NCBI RefSeq assembly: GCF_026965535.1
Contig: NZ_CP114039.1
Coordinates: forward strand, 5,952,001-6,016,000
Source of the DNA: Corallococcus sp. NCRR
GTDB lineage: Bacteria; Myxococcota; Myxococcia; Myxococcales; Myxococcaceae
Reading direction: 5' to 3'
Length of the DNA: 64,000 nucleotides
Positions 16,295 to 28,272 of the stretch are shown piece by piece. The translations under genes and the position numbers were made by a program. The stretch's first letter is position 1. Each line of letters opens with the position of its first letter. The notes under the pieces were generated by a model. The model did no database searches and had not been told where the DNA came from. It saw only the letters and a program-made list of their open reading frames with translations.

Positions 16295-19200
16295 ATGACT
16301 GACACGACTGAACTGTCCAAGGCCTACGAGCCCTCCGAAGTGGAGGCGCGGTGGTACAACCACTGGCTGGAGCGTGACTACTTCCGCGCCGAAGCCCCTT
16401 CCTCCAAGCCGCCGTTCAGCATCGTGCTGCCGCCGCCCAACGTGACGGGCAGCCTGCACATCGGCCACGCGCTCACCGCGACCATCCAGGACATCCTCAC
16501 GCGCTGGAAGCGGATGAGCGGCTTCAACGCGCTCTGGCTGCCCGGCACGGACCACGCGGGCATCGCCACGCAGATGGTCGTGGAGAAGGAGCTCAAGAAG
16601 ACGGAAGGCAAGAGCCGCCACGACCTGGGCCGCGAGGCGTTCCTCGAGCGCGTCTGGACGTGGAAGGGCAAGTTCGGCGCGCGCATCGGCGAGCAGCACC
16701 GCTACCTGGGCGCGTCCCTGGACTGGAGCCGCGAGCGCTTCACCATGGACGAGCAGTCCTCGGCCGCGGTGCGCGAGGTCTTCGTCCGGCTGTACGAAGA
16801 GGGCCTGATGTACCGGGCCCAGAAGCTCATCAACTGGTGCCCGTCCTGCCGCACGGCCCTCTCCGACCTGGAAGTGGAGCACGAGGAGAAGAACGGCTCG
16901 CTCTGGCACATCCGCTACCCGGTGAAGGACAGCGACCGCTCGCTCACCGTGGCGACGACGCGCCCGGAGACGCTGCTGGGCGACACGGCCGTCGCCGTGC
17001 ACCCGGATGACCCGCGCTACCTGGGCCTCGTGGGCCGCAGCGTGTCCCTGCCGCTCACCGACCGCGAGATCCCCATCATCGCGGACGGGGAGCTGGTGAA
17101 CATGGAGTTCGGCACCGGCGTGGTGAAGGTCACGCCCGCGCACGACTTCAACGACTACCAGACGGGCCTGCGCCACAAGCTGCCGATGCTGTCCATCCTG
17201 GACGAAGCGGCGCGCATGACGAAGGACACCGGCAAGTACGCGGGCCTGGATCGCGCGGAGGCGCGCAAGCAGGTGCTCGCGGACCTGACGGAGCTGGGCC
17301 TCCTGGAGAAGGAGGAGCCGCACAAGCTCAACGTGGGCACCTGCCAGCGCTGCGCCACGGTGGTGGAGCCGCGCCTGTCTCCGCAGTGGTTCATCAAGAT
17401 TGAACCGCTGGCGAAGCCGGCCATCCAGGCCGTGGAGGAGGGCCGCACGAAGTTCGTCCCGGAGTCGTGGACGAACACGTACTTCCACTGGATGAACAAC
17501 ATCCACGACTGGTGCGTGAGCCGCCAGCTGTGGTGGGGCCACCAGATCCCCGCGTGGTACTGCGGCGCGTGCACCCCGGCGGAGGAGCGCTCCAAGGACA
17601 CGGCGGACGTCATCGTGTCGCGCACGCCGCCAGAGTCCTGCCCGAAGTGCGGCGGCAAGGAGCTGACGCAGGATCCGGACGTGCTGGACACCTGGTTCTC
17701 GTCCGCGCTGTGGCCGTTCTCCACGCTGGGCTGGCCGAAGCAGACGGCGGATCTCCAGACCTTCTACCCGACGTCCGTGATGGAGACGGGCCACGACATC
17801 ATCTTCTTCTGGGTCGCCCGGATGATGATGATGGGCCTGCACTTCATGGGCGATGTGCCCTTCCGCACCGTGTACCTGCACGCGATGGTGCGCGACGAGA
17901 AGGGCGAGAAGATGTCCAAGACGAAGGGGAACGTCATCGATCCCCTGGACGTCATCCTCGGCGCGAAGGCGGAGTCGCTGCAGCCGTCCCTGCGCAACCG
18001 CTTCCCGCAGGGCATGCCCGCCCACGGCGCGGACGCGCTGCGCTTCACGCTGGCGTCGCTCACGCAGCAGGGCCGTGACATCAAACTGTCGATGGATCGC
18101 CTGGGTGGCTACAAGGCGTTCTGCAACAAGCTGTGGAACGCCAGCCGCTTCGCCCTGATGAACATGGGCGACTTCAGCCTGGACAAGACGCCGCTGGAGG
18201 GCCGCGAGCTGACGCTGGCGGACCGATGGATCCTCTCCCGGCTGCAGAAGGCGACCCAGGAGACGCGCGCGTCGCTGGAGGCGTTCGGCTTCGCGGAGGC
18301 CGCGTCCACGCTGTACCAGTTCCTGTGGGCGGAGTTCTGCGACTGGTACATCGAGCTGGCGAAGGGCTCGCTGTACGGCGAGGACGCGGAGGCCAAGGAC
18401 ACCACGCGCGCGGTGCTGGTGACGTGCCTGGACCGCATCCTGCGGCTGATGCACCCGTTCATGCCGTTCATCACCGAGGAGATCTGGCAGAAGCTACCGA
18501 TGTCCCGGCCCACGGAGAGCATCTGCATCGCGGCGTACCCGGAGCCGGAGTCGGCGTGGGTGGACGCGGCCGCGGAAGGCGAGATGGCGCCGGTCATCGC
18601 GGCCATCGAGGGCCTGCGCACGCTGCGCGGTGAGAGCAACCTGCCGCCGTCCGCCAAGGTGAAGGCGGTGGTGCAGAGCCCGGACGCGACGACGCGCGAG
18701 CTTCTGGAGCGCTGGCGCGCGTACCTGATGCCGCTCGCGGGCCTGTCCGAGGTGGTGGTGGGCCCCCCGGGCGCCAAGCCTCCGCAGGCGGCGGCGTTCG
18801 TGAGCGGCAACCTGGAGATCTACGTGCCCCTGGCGGGCCTGGTGGACCTGGACGCGGAGCGCGACCGCCTGAAGAAGGAGATCGCCCGCGCCGAGCAGGA
18901 GCTCGCCAGTTTGCAGCGCAAGCTGGACAACCCGAACTTCGTGGCCCGTGCTCCGCCGGACGTGGTGGAGAAGGACAAGGCCCGGGTGACGGAGCTCCAG
19001 GAGCGCACGGTCAAGCTGCAGGATCACCTCCAGCGCATCGCCCCGGAGCCCCCCATGTCCGAGACGCCGTCACCGTTACCGGGCAGCACCGAGTCCGAAG
19101 CCCCTGAAGCGTCCGAGTCCCCCGCGCCCGAGACAGCCCAGGTGAAGGTGGCCGCCGAGCCGCGGGCGCCGAAGGACGAAGAGGTGAACCTGGGGCAGGA

Positions 19201-19774
19201 GCTGAAGGGCGAGATTGAAGCCGAGGAGGCCTCGCAGGCGCCCCAGGCCGCGGATCCGGTGGTGGAGGAGGCCCTCAACAAGCTGCGCGAGGGCACCAAG
19301 GAAGGGCTGTCCGCGGCGGACCACCACGACCTGGGCGTCGCGTACATGAGCATGGGGCTCGTGGACGACGCGATGCGCGAGTTCGACCGGGCCAAGGAGG
19401 GCGGCGACACCCGCGAGGCGCCGGAGGGTTCGGCTGCGCCGGTGAAGAAGGCCTCCGCGAAGAAGGCGGCGGGCAAGAAGACGGCCGCGAAGAAGGCCGC
19501 CGCGACGAAGGCGGTGGGCAAGAAGGCCCCGGCGAAGAAGGCCTCCGCGAAGAAGGCGGCGGGCAAGAAGACGGCCGCGAAGAAGGCTCCGGCGAAGAAG
19601 GCCTCCGCGAAGAAGGCGGCGGGCAAGAAGACGGCCGCGAAGAAGGCGGCGGTGAAGAAGGCCCCGGCGAAGAAGGCTTCCGCGAAGAAGGCGGCGGGCA
19701 AGAAGACGGCCGCGAAGAAGGCCGCGGCGAAGAAGACCACTCGGGGCAAGCCGGCGCGCAAGGCGCGCCGGTAG
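16295..19774 (+). CDS. valS: Valyl-tRNA synthetase with TPR and histone-H1-like C-terminal extension
   Basis: Residues 1-920 are a complete class I valyl-tRNA synthetase. HIGH is at 55-58 ([11 protein letters not shown]), KMSKT at 539-543, the editing-domain segment [10 protein letters not shown] is present, as are the anticodon-binding part and the usual C-terminal coiled coil ([19 protein letters not shown]). It charges tRNA-Val in the cytoplasm. The frame then continues without a stop for ~239 residues: an acidic Pro/Glu linker starting MSETPSP at 921, one TPR-like motif ([20 protein letters not shown]), and from about residue 1052 a Lys/Ala tail of [13 protein letters not shown] units like histone H1 or HC1. 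ValS is normally 880-950 residues. The tail should bind nucleic acid. The ATG of residue 921 could also serve as an internal start for a separate protein. Confidence 0.95.
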   Translation: MTDTTELSKAYEPSEVEARWYNHWLERDYFRAEAPSSKPPFSIVLPPPNVTGSLHIGHALTATIQDILTRWKRMSGFNALWLPGTDHAGIATQMVVEKELKKTEGKSRHDLGREAFLERVWTWKGKFGARIGEQHRYLGASLDWSRERFTMDEQSSAAVREVFVRLYEEGLMYRAQKLINWCPSCRTALSDLEVEHEEKNGSLWHIRYPVKDSDRSLTVATTRPETLLGDTAVAVHPDDPRYLGLVGRSVSLPLTDREIPIIADGELVNMEFGTGVVKVTPAHDFNDYQTGLRHKLPMLSILDEAARMTKDTGKYAGLDRAEARKQVLADLTELGLLEKEEPHKLNVGTCQRCATVVEPRLSPQWFIKIEPLAKPAIQAVEEGRTKFVPESWTNTYFHWMNNIHDWCVSRQLWWGHQIPAWYCGACTPAEERSKDTADVIVSRTPPESCPKCGGKELTQDPDVLDTWFSSALWPFSTLGWPKQTADLQTFYPTSVMETGHDIIFFWVARMMMMGLHFMGDVPFRTVYLHAMVRDEKGEKMSKTKGNVIDPLDVILGAKAESLQPSLRNRFPQGMPAHGADALRFTLASLTQQGRDIKLSMDRLGGYKAFCNKLWNASRFALMNMGDFSLDKTPLEGRELTLADRWILSRLQKATQETRASLEAFGFAEAASTLYQFLWAEFCDWYIELAKGSLYGEDAEAKDTTRAVLVTCLDRILRLMHPFMPFITEEIWQKLPMSRPTESICIAAYPEPESAWVDAAAEGEMAPVIAAIEGLRTLRGESNLPPSAKVKAVVQSPDATTRELLERWRAYLMPLAGLSEVVVGPPGAKPPQAAAFVSGNLEIYVPLAGLVDLDAERDRLKKEIARAEQELASLQRKLDNPNFVARAPPDVVEKDKARVTELQERTVKLQDHLQRIAPEPPMSETPSPLPGSTESEAPEASESPAPETAQVKVAAEPRAPKDEEVNLGQELKGEIEAEEASQAPQAADPVVEEALNKLREGTKEGLSAADHHDLGVAYMSMGLVDDAMREFDRAKEGGDTREAPEGSAAPVKKASAKKAAGKKTAAKKAAATKAVGKKAPAKKASAKKAAGKKTAAKKAPAKKASAKKAAGKKTAAKKAAVKKAPAKKASAKKAAGKKTAAKKAAAKKTTRGKPARKARR
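19451..19720 (+). repeat. Four ~45-bp coding repeats in the valS tail
   Basis: A block encoding [15 protein letters not shown] occurs at 19451, 19541, 19601 and 19676 with few base changes and short variable spacers ([15 protein letters not shown]). The near identity at DNA level points to recent expansion or slippage, and strain-to-strain length variation is likely. Confidence 0.85.
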
Positions 19775-19783
19775 GAGGCGGAA

Positions 19784-20656
19784 GTGCAGCAGGATTATCT
19801 CGATCGGCTCATCGCGCTGTCCCTCGACGAGGACCTGGGTGCGGCGGGGGACGTCACCTCGCTGGCGGTGGTCCCCGCCGAGGCGGAGGGCAGCGGTGAG
19901 CTGGTCGCGAAGGAGCAGATGATCGTCGCCGGCCTGGACGCCTTCGTCCGCGTCTTCCACATGGTGGACGCGGAGGTGGAGGTGGAGGTCCTCAAGCGCG
20001 ACGGCGAGGAGATCAAACCGAAGGTGGTCGCCGCGCGCGTCCACGGCAAGCTGCGCTCGCTGCTGGCTGCGGAGCGCACGGCGCTCAACCTGGTGCAGCG
20101 CGCCGCCGGCATCGCGACGTTGGCCCAGCAGGCGATGACCTCCGTGCGGGGCTCGAAGCTGCGGGTGCTGGACACGCGCAAGACGCCGCCGGGTATGCGG
20201 GGCCTCGCGAAGCACGCAGTGCGCATGGGCGGCGCGTCCAACCACCGCTTCGGCCTCTTCGACGGCATCCTCATCAAGGACAATCACATCGCGGCCGTAG
20301 GTGGTGACATCACCGAAGCGGTGCGCCGCGCGAAGCTGAACGGTCCCCGGTTGGTGAAGATTGAGGTGGAGGTCACCAACTTCAAGCAGCTGGAGGAGGC
20401 CATCGCCGCGGGCGCGGACGTCATCATGTTGGACAACATGGACGACGCGCAGATCCGCGAAGCGGTGAAGCTGACGGCAAGCCGCGTGCCCATCGAAGTC
20501 TCGGGCGGCGTCACGCTGGACCGGCTGCCCCGGCTGGCGAAGCTGGGCGTGGACTTCGTGTCGATGGGCGCGCTGACGCATTCGGCGCGGGCCATGGACC
20601 TGTCGCTGGAGATCGCGACGACGAAGAAGCCCGCGCGCAAGCCCCGCTCCGCCTAG
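19784..20656 (+). CDS. nadC: Nicotinate-nucleotide pyrophosphorylase (carboxylating), quinolinate phosphoribosyltransferase
   Basis: This 290-residue enzyme converts quinolinate and PRPP to nicotinate mononucleotide in NAD biosynthesis. Family features are all visible: the N-terminal [28 protein letters not shown] near residue 97, [17 protein letters not shown] near 127, [12 protein letters not shown] near 153, and the barrel end [11 protein letters not shown]. It begins with GTG only nine bases after the valS stop, with GGAGGCGGA just ahead, so valS and nadC are one transcription unit. A short basic tail ([12 protein letters not shown]) closes the protein. The DNA shows no anomaly. Confidence 0.95.
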   Translation: MQQDYLDRLIALSLDEDLGAAGDVTSLAVVPAEAEGSGELVAKEQMIVAGLDAFVRVFHMVDAEVEVEVLKRDGEEIKPKVVAARVHGKLRSLLAAERTALNLVQRAAGIATLAQQAMTSVRGSKLRVLDTRKTPPGMRGLAKHAVRMGGASNHRFGLFDGILIKDNHIAAVGGDITEAVRRAKLNGPRLVKIEVEVTNFKQLEEAIAAGADVIMLDNMDDAQIREAVKLTASRVPIEVSGGVTLDRLPRLAKLGVDFVSMGALTHSARAMDLSLEIATTKKPARKPRSA

Positions 20657-20676
20657 CGCGGAGGCAGGGCTTCATT

Positions 20677-20698
20677 CGCGGTGAGGGGGCTCACCGCG
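20677..20698. terminator. Hairpin between convergent nadC and phosphatase genes
   Basis: CGCGGTGAG pairs perfectly with CTCACCGCG around a GGGG loop. It covers the stop codon of the minus-strand phosphatase gene and lies 20 bases past the nadC stop, so it could end both transcripts. There is no T tract. Confidence 0.55.
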
Positions 20699-22310
20699 CG
20701 CCGGTGAGCGCCTCCACGCGAGGCTTGCCCTCCGCCGACGCGGGCATCCCCATCTCCAGCAGCGCGGACAGGGTCGGGGCCACGTCCACGGGGTTGATCT
20801 CCTCCAGGTACAGCCCCGGCTTCACGCCCTTGCCAGCGAACACCACGGGCACCTGCGTGTCATACGAGTACGGCGTGCCGTGGTTCGTGCCGCGCGGGTA
20901 GTCGCTGACGACCTGGAACGGCTTCGCCATGAACAGCACGTCACCGCTGCGCACCGGGTAGTAGCCACGGCGCATCGCCGCCATGAGCCCGCCCTCATCC
21001 GGTGCCGTGTCCAGGTCGTCCTTGGCCACCGCCCACACGGCATAGGGCTGCTTCGCCAGCCACGCCGCCGCCGCGCGCCGCACCGCCACCGCGTCCACCT
21101 GGCCGGACTCCAGCGCCTTGCCGCCCAGGTACACGTCCAGCTCCAGCAGCTTCACCGTGACGTCCACGTTGAACTTCGCCTTCAGCTCCTGCGCCAGCCC
21201 CTTCGCCGCCTCCACCGGGTTGAGCCGCGCCGCCGGCACGCCCGCCTGCGCCCACGCCTCCGGGATCTCCGCGCCGCCGTGGTCCGCCGACAGCGCGATG
21301 ACCAGGTTCGCCTTGCCCCCCGCCGCGCGCTCGGCCGCGGCGATGAGCTCTCCCATCGCCACGTCCAGCCGCAGCATCGTGTCCTGCATCTCCCACGAGT
21401 ACGGCCCGAACGCGTGGAACACCGCGTCCGTGCCGCTGAAGCTCACCGCGAGGATGTCCGGCACGTCGTCCTTGCCCAGGCCCTCGCCCTCCAGCGCCGC
21501 CTTCGCCGCCTGCACCAGCAGGTCATGCGAGTACCCCGACACCGCGAACGCCCGGTACGACGCCGGCCCGGGGGCCTGCTGCCCGCCCTTCAGCGCATGG
21601 GGAAAGACGCGCCCCATGCCGTAGGCCTCCGGCTCCATGGGGCGGTCGTCCTCGCCGATGTACTCGGCGCGCGGACGCAAGAGCTCCCACGTCTTGCTGA
21701 ACGCCGCGTCCGGCAGCTTGCGCGCGTTGAACGCCTGCATCCACGCGGGCTCCGCCTTCGCGTACCAGGTGCTCGTCACCATCCGCCCCGTCGCCTCGTC
21801 GAACCACCAGGCCTGGCCCTGGCGCCCGGCCAGCGGGATGGCCGCCCGCGACTTGTACGACAGCGCCACCACCTTGCCCCGGCCCTGCGTGGACACGCGC
21901 AGCCGGTCCGCCAGCGTCTCCGCCATCAGGTTCACCGGGCTGGTGTCCGACCCCGCGGGCGTCTCCCCGTTCAGCACCGGGTGCGTCGGGTCCGTGTAGA
22001 CCTGGACCGCCTGCCCGGCCGCGCGGTCGTAGATGTCGTTGTCCACGATGCCGTGGCGCCAGGGGTTCGCGCCCGTGGCCAGCGTCGCGTGCCCCGGCGC
22101 CGTCCGGGCCTCCGCGTAGGCGTACCGGGCGTAGGGGTAGTACGCGCCCGTGGAGAGCAGCCGGCCCAGGCCCCCCGTGAGGCGCGGACGGTTTCTGAGC
22201 AGGACGTCGCTGCCCATGGCGTCCACGCTGATGAATAGCGTGAGCTTCGGGGCCTTGGCGGAGGCGGGCAGGGCGAACAGGACGAGGAGGGCGGCAATCA
22301 GGCGCGACAT
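20691..22310 (-). CDS. Secreted alkaline phosphatase family protein (PafA-like)
   Basis: From the ATG at 22310 the product is 539 residues with a signal peptide (LIAALLVLFALPASAKA). The fold is the alkaline phosphatase / nucleotide pyrophosphatase superfamily. FISVDAMGSD carries the first metal aspartate, TAPGHATLATG the Thr nucleophile region, VNLMAETLADRL follows, and LSADHGGAEIPE supplies the later metal-binding Asp-His pair. The Thr nucleophile and the insertion pattern resemble PafA-type phosphomonoesterases, which scavenge phosphate in the periplasm. A longer frame to 22364 adds only residues before the signal peptide and overlaps the divergent gene. No Pho box was found in the short upstream space. 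Confidence 0.88.
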   Translation of the reverse strand: MSRLIAALLVLFALPASAKAPKLTLFISVDAMGSDVLLRNRPRLTGGLGRLLSTGAYYPYARYAYAEARTAPGHATLATGANPWRHGIVDNDIYDRAAGQAVQVYTDPTHPVLNGETPAGSDTSPVNLMAETLADRLRVSTQGRGKVVALSYKSRAAIPLAGRQGQAWWFDEATGRMVTSTWYAKAEPAWMQAFNARKLPDAAFSKTWELLRPRAEYIGEDDRPMEPEAYGMGRVFPHALKGGQQAPGPASYRAFAVSGYSHDLLVQAAKAALEGEGLGKDDVPDILAVSFSGTDAVFHAFGPYSWEMQDTMLRLDVAMGELIAAAERAAGGKANLVIALSADHGGAEIPEAWAQAGVPAARLNPVEAAKGLAQELKAKFNVDVTVKLLELDVYLGGKALESGQVDAVAVRRAAAAWLAKQPYAVWAVAKDDLDTAPDEGGLMAAMRRGYYPVRSGDVLFMAKPFQVVSDYPRGTNHGTPYSYDTQVPVVFAGKGVKPGLYLEEINPVDVAPTLSALLEMGMPASAEGKPRVEALTGAR

Positions 22311-22403
22311 GGTGCGGCAGCCTCTCCGGCCGGATGAACAGAAGCAACCAACATGCGCGCCCACCGCTTGGACACGTCACCCCGCCCTGATATGGGCGCC
22401 TCA

Positions 22404-22814
22404 ATGGTCGAGGCACGGCTGCGCGTCATCTACGGCGACACGGATCAGATGGGGGTCGTCTACTACGCGAACTACTTCCGCTACTTCGAGTTCGCCCGCA
22501 GCGAGTTCTTCCGCGCCCACGGAGGCAGCTACCGCGAACTGGAGAGCACCGGGCTGCTCCTGCCCGTGGTGGAGGCCAGCGCCCATTACAAGGCGTCCGC
22601 GCGCTACGACGACATGCTCCTCATCCGCACCACCCTGGGAGAGTTGCGCCGCGCGTCACTCGTGTTCACCTACCAGCTGCTGCGCGACGGTGACTCCCCC
22701 ACGCTCCTGTGCACCGGCCGCACCCTGCACGCCTGCGTGGGGCGCGACGGCAAACCGCAGCGGCTGCCCGAAGCCATCGCCCGCCTGAAGTCCGCGGACG
22801 ACTCCGACATCTGA
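22404..22814 (+). CDS. Acyl-CoA thioesterase, YbgC / 4-hydroxybenzoyl-CoA thioesterase family
   Basis: The ~136-residue product is a single hot-dog domain. The signature VIYGDTDQMGVVYYANYFRYFE carries the catalytic Asp in the DTDQMGVVYYANY motif, followed by EFARSEFFR and YDDMLLIRTTLGELRRASLVF. It hydrolyses short-chain or aromatic acyl-CoAs in the cytoplasm. YbgC members are often tied to the envelope Tol-Pal system, but no tol genes are here. I chose the ATG at 22404; 22392 is an alternative. There is no ribosome site. A TTGGAC-N17-TATGGG pair at 22368-22396 would start transcription almost at the ATG, so the mRNA may be leaderless. It is first in a run with glpX. Confidence 0.88.
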   Translation: MVEARLRVIYGDTDQMGVVYYANYFRYFEFARSEFFRAHGGSYRELESTGLLLPVVEASAHYKASARYDDMLLIRTTLGELRRASLVFTYQLLRDGDSPTLLCTGRTLHACVGRDGKPQRLPEAIARLKSADDSDI

Positions 22815-22855
22815 CTTTTTCCCTTCCCGAATTCCCGAACGAGGAGCACCCGACA

Positions 22856-23821
<966 letters not shown>

Positions 23822-23864
23822 GCTGTCCGTCAGCCTCGTCCCTCACTCCACCGGAGACACCGCC

Positions 23865-24290
23865 ATGGCCGGCGCCACGCGCACCATCACCATCAACGCT
23901 CCCGTCGAGAAGGTCTTCGACATCATCACGAACTACGACCGCTACGCGGAGTTCCTCCCGGAGGTGAAGAAGGTCTCCACCTCCCAGCGCCAGGGGAACA
24001 CCGTCCAGGTGCACTACGAGGTCGATGTGGTGAAGCGCATCAAGTACACCATCCGCGTCACCGAGGAGCGCCCCAAGCGCATGTCCTGGACCTTCGTCGA
24101 GGGCGAGGTGATGAAGGACAACAAGGGCAGCTGGACGCTGGAGCCCGAGGGCGAAGGCAAGACGCGCGCGACCTACAACGTGGAGATGGCCCTGGGCGCC
24201 CTCATCCCCAAGGCCATCATCAACACCCTGACGGAGACCCAGCTCCCCAAGATGCTGGAGGCCTTCAAGCGCCGCGCGGAAGCGGCCTGA
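23865..24290 (+). CDS. SRPBCC family protein (polyketide cyclase / START-like, RatA/Coq10 type)
   Basis: This 141-residue protein is a single helix-grip domain. It opens with TITINAPVEKVFDIITNYDRYAEFLP, the typical start of the Coq10/RatA branch, and ends with a long amphipathic helix (LPKMLEAFKRRAEAA). Members bind hydrophobic ligands such as ubiquinone intermediates or, in the RatA branch, ribosomes. Which branch applies here cannot be decided by eye. A GGAGA stands upstream of the ATG. It is last in the thioesterase-glpX run. There is no signal peptide, so it is cytoplasmic. Confidence 0.88.
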   Translation: MAGATRTITINAPVEKVFDIITNYDRYAEFLPEVKKVSTSQRQGNTVQVHYEVDVVKRIKYTIRVTEERPKRMSWTFVEGEVMKDNKGSWTLEPEGEGKTRATYNVEMALGALIPKAIINTLTETQLPKMLEAFKRRAEAA

Positions 24291-24722
24291 CGGCCTGCGT
24301 CGGCGCCTTTCGTCGACGGCCTTCGTCACCGCTGACGTTCCGCGTCAGGTCTCCGCCCGCCTGCCTGTCATCCCGTACGGTCCGTGCCGTGCAAGGGAGC
24401 AGGAGGGCGGGCGGGCCCTTTTCGGCTGGAGCCGTGCCACGCAGGGGGAGGGGGGCCACCTGAAATGAGTCGTGTTGCGGCGCGCGGCGGGCGCATTAGG
24501 ATCAGGCGAATTTTGAACGTCCACGGATGCTTCCCTGACATCCGTGGCACGGTGGCTCTGCCCCGGATGTCGGGAGCTGGACGAGCAGCCATGCGGAATC
24601 AGGGGTCCGTTCCTACAAAGAAACCGGGGTTCTTAATTTGCATCAAAGAGATGTGGAAGTGGTAAGGGGGCGGGACGGCGGGCGTACATCGGGGTACGTA
24701 GGCTGAGGGAGAAACCGAACCC
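24291..24722. other. 432-base intergenic stretch with a perfect inverted repeat
   Basis: I find no reading frame with believable codon use here. The clearest element is a perfect 9-bp inverted repeat, CCACGGATG at 24521-24529 and CATCCGTGG at 24539-24547, with nine bases between. Its downstream flank has locally lower GC (around 24610-24660, with AAAGAAACC and TTAATTTGC), which is where the promoter and leader of the 59-codon gene should lie. I could not identify convincing -35 and -10 boxes. Confidence 0.6.
24521..24547. promoter_or_regulatory. 9-bp inverted repeat, possible regulator site
   Basis: CCACGGATG-N9-CATCCGTGG is a perfect dyad whose centre-to-centre spacing (18 bases) puts the half-sites on almost the same DNA face. 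That is common for dimeric repressors. It is about 175 bases before the small gene at 24723. It could instead be an RNA hairpin. No matching regulator gene is adjacent. Confidence 0.4.
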
Positions 24723-24902
24723 ATGCTCGACGCGTTCATCATTGAAGAAATCAAGCGCCGCGAGCGGCTCCGCCGCGAGGATTACGAGCGGCCGGTGGTG
24801 GAGCTCCCACTGCCTGCACCCGATGACCGTCCCCACCGGAGGACGGACACCGAGGAAGAGAAGCCGTCACGAGGCGTCGTCGTCATCGACCTGCTCGGCT
24901 GA
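24723..24902 (+). CDS. Small conserved-looking protein of 59 residues
   Basis: The gene encodes 59 residues beginning MLDAFIIEEIKRRERLRRE and ending GVVVIDLLG. A GAGGGAG ribosome site lies about ten bases before the ATG, third codon positions are G/C-rich as in its neighbours, and the product is highly charged with a helical N-terminus. These features support a real gene although it is very short. I recall small proteins starting MLDAFIIEEI in other myxobacteria, which would support conservation, but I cannot verify that. The function is unknown. It stands alone after a long leader. Confidence 0.75.
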   Translation: MLDAFIIEEIKRRERLRREDYERPVVELPLPAPDDRPHRRTDTEEEKPSRGVVVIDLLG

Positions 24903-25008
24903 TGACCCCATCCCACCCGTGGCCCCGGAGCCACGGCGTGTCCTCAAGCCCGCGGCCGGGCCGTCCCTTCCCGGACGACCCCCGCGGGCTTCGCATTTGC
25001 GGGCCTCT

Positions 25009-26097
25009 TCACCCCGGGGCCAGCAGCAGCAGGTGCCGGGGGTGGTACACCTCCCACAGCACCGTTCCCTTCTGGAGGGGGTTGTAGGGCTGGAGGGCCA
25101 GCAGGACCTTCTGGCGCCACTCCTCCGGCAGCGCGCCCTCGCCGTGGAAGGCGCCCACCAGCGCCCCGGTGACGGCGCCGTGGACCTCCGTGTCGCCGCC
25201 CCGGTGGACGACGTCCAGGAGCGCCGCTTCGGCGGTGGGGACGTGCAGCAGCTCCCAGAAGGCCAGCCGGAACGCTGCACGCACCGCGTTATTGCCGGGC
25301 CGGTGCATGTGCAGCTCCGGGCCGTAGAGCTGCGGGTCGTCCTGGGCCGCCAGGGTCAGGTCCTCGCGCAGGAGCTTCGCGGCGAAGGCCACCTCCTGGA
25401 CGTAGTCCTTCTCCTGCTTCCCCAAGGCGGCGGCGGCCAGGGAGATGCCCACCTCCGCGGCGGGCAGCAGGTCCGCGGCCTTCAGGTTCGGTCCGCCCGT
25501 CACCGCCTTGGCGATGGCGGCGCACAGCCCGGCGCCGGCCAGCTGGCTGCGCGGGTCGAAGTGGGTGAGGGCGGTGTCCTCCAGCGACGCCTTCGCCAGG
25601 GCGAAGGCGTCCCTCGCCAGGTGCACGCCCAGGGGCACCACGCGCGGCAGGGCGCCCGCGGGGGCCATCCGCCGGAGGTTCTTCTGCCACACGCGCTTGC
25701 CGGAGTCCTTCACCACGGGCGGGAGGCTCGCGTCGCACTCCTGGAACAGCTCCTTCATGGGCTCGCTGACGGCGAAGGCGTGCGACTGCCAGGCCCGGTA
25801 GCGCTTGAGGGCGTCCCCCGCGTCGTAGCGCTTCATGTCCCGCAGGCTGAGGGCCAGCGCCACCGCGAGCTGGGTGGGCTCCGTCACCTGTCCCTTGCGC
25901 AGGTCGTGCGGACCGCCCCCGTGCATGCCCTGGTACGGCCCCTCGGCGAGCTGGGGGAAGGCCGGTGCGTAGAAGGGCCTCCCCGCGGTGGGGACGGCCA
26001 GGGCATTGCCGATGGCGAGGCCCAGGAGGGCGCCCCGGGCGCGCTGCCCGGGGAGCGGGTCGGGGCCCGTGGCGCGACGCTTGGGAGGAGGAGGCAT
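25009..26097 (-). CDS. ADP-ribosylglycohydrolase family protein
   Basis: The ~362-residue product has the all-helical DraG/ARH fold hallmarks: RARGALLGLAIGNALAVP at the N-terminus, where the family has GxxxGxAxGDALG, PTQLAVALALSL in the next helix, and VHRGGDTEVHGAVTGALVGAFHG at the C-terminus, equivalent to the metal-binding GGDTDT loop. Two deviations stand out: the first-loop Asp is Asn (GNAL) and the second Asp of GGDTD is Glu. Activity may be altered or lost. The family removes ADP-ribose from proteins or small molecules. I start at the ATG at 26097; a GTG at 26112 is possible. It is divergent from eno. Confidence 0.85.
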   Translation of the reverse strand: MPPPPKRRATGPDPLPGQRARGALLGLAIGNALAVPTAGRPFYAPAFPQLAEGPYQGMHGGGPHDLRKGQVTEPTQLAVALALSLRDMKRYDAGDALKRYRAWQSHAFAVSEPMKELFQECDASLPPVVKDSGKRVWQKNLRRMAPAGALPRVVPLGVHLARDAFALAKASLEDTALTHFDPRSQLAGAGLCAAIAKAVTGGPNLKAADLLPAAEVGISLAAAALGKQEKDYVQEVAFAAKLLREDLTLAAQDDPQLYGPELHMHRPGNNAVRAAFRLAFWELLHVPTAEAALLDVVHRGGDTEVHGAVTGALVGAFHGEGALPEEWRQKVLLALQPYNPLQKGTVLWEVYHPRHLLLLAPG

Positions 26098-26117
26098 TCG
26101 GCGGCTGGACACTGTAG

Positions 26118-28270
<2,153 letters not shown>

Positions 28271-28272
28271 GG

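Noticed and set aside
14829-16295. 488-codon Arg-rich antisense frame with RRTRARR-like repeats
   Set aside because: Exact reflection of the Pro-Gly-Ala repeats of romR.
19451-19720. Regular repeats resembling a CRISPR array
   Set aside because: Coding, without unique spacers of constant length; they encode the Lys/Ala tail.
24546-24562. Possible sigma-54 site (TGGCAC...GC) in the gap before the 59-codon gene
   Set aside because: The GG to GC spacing is 12 rather than 10 bases.
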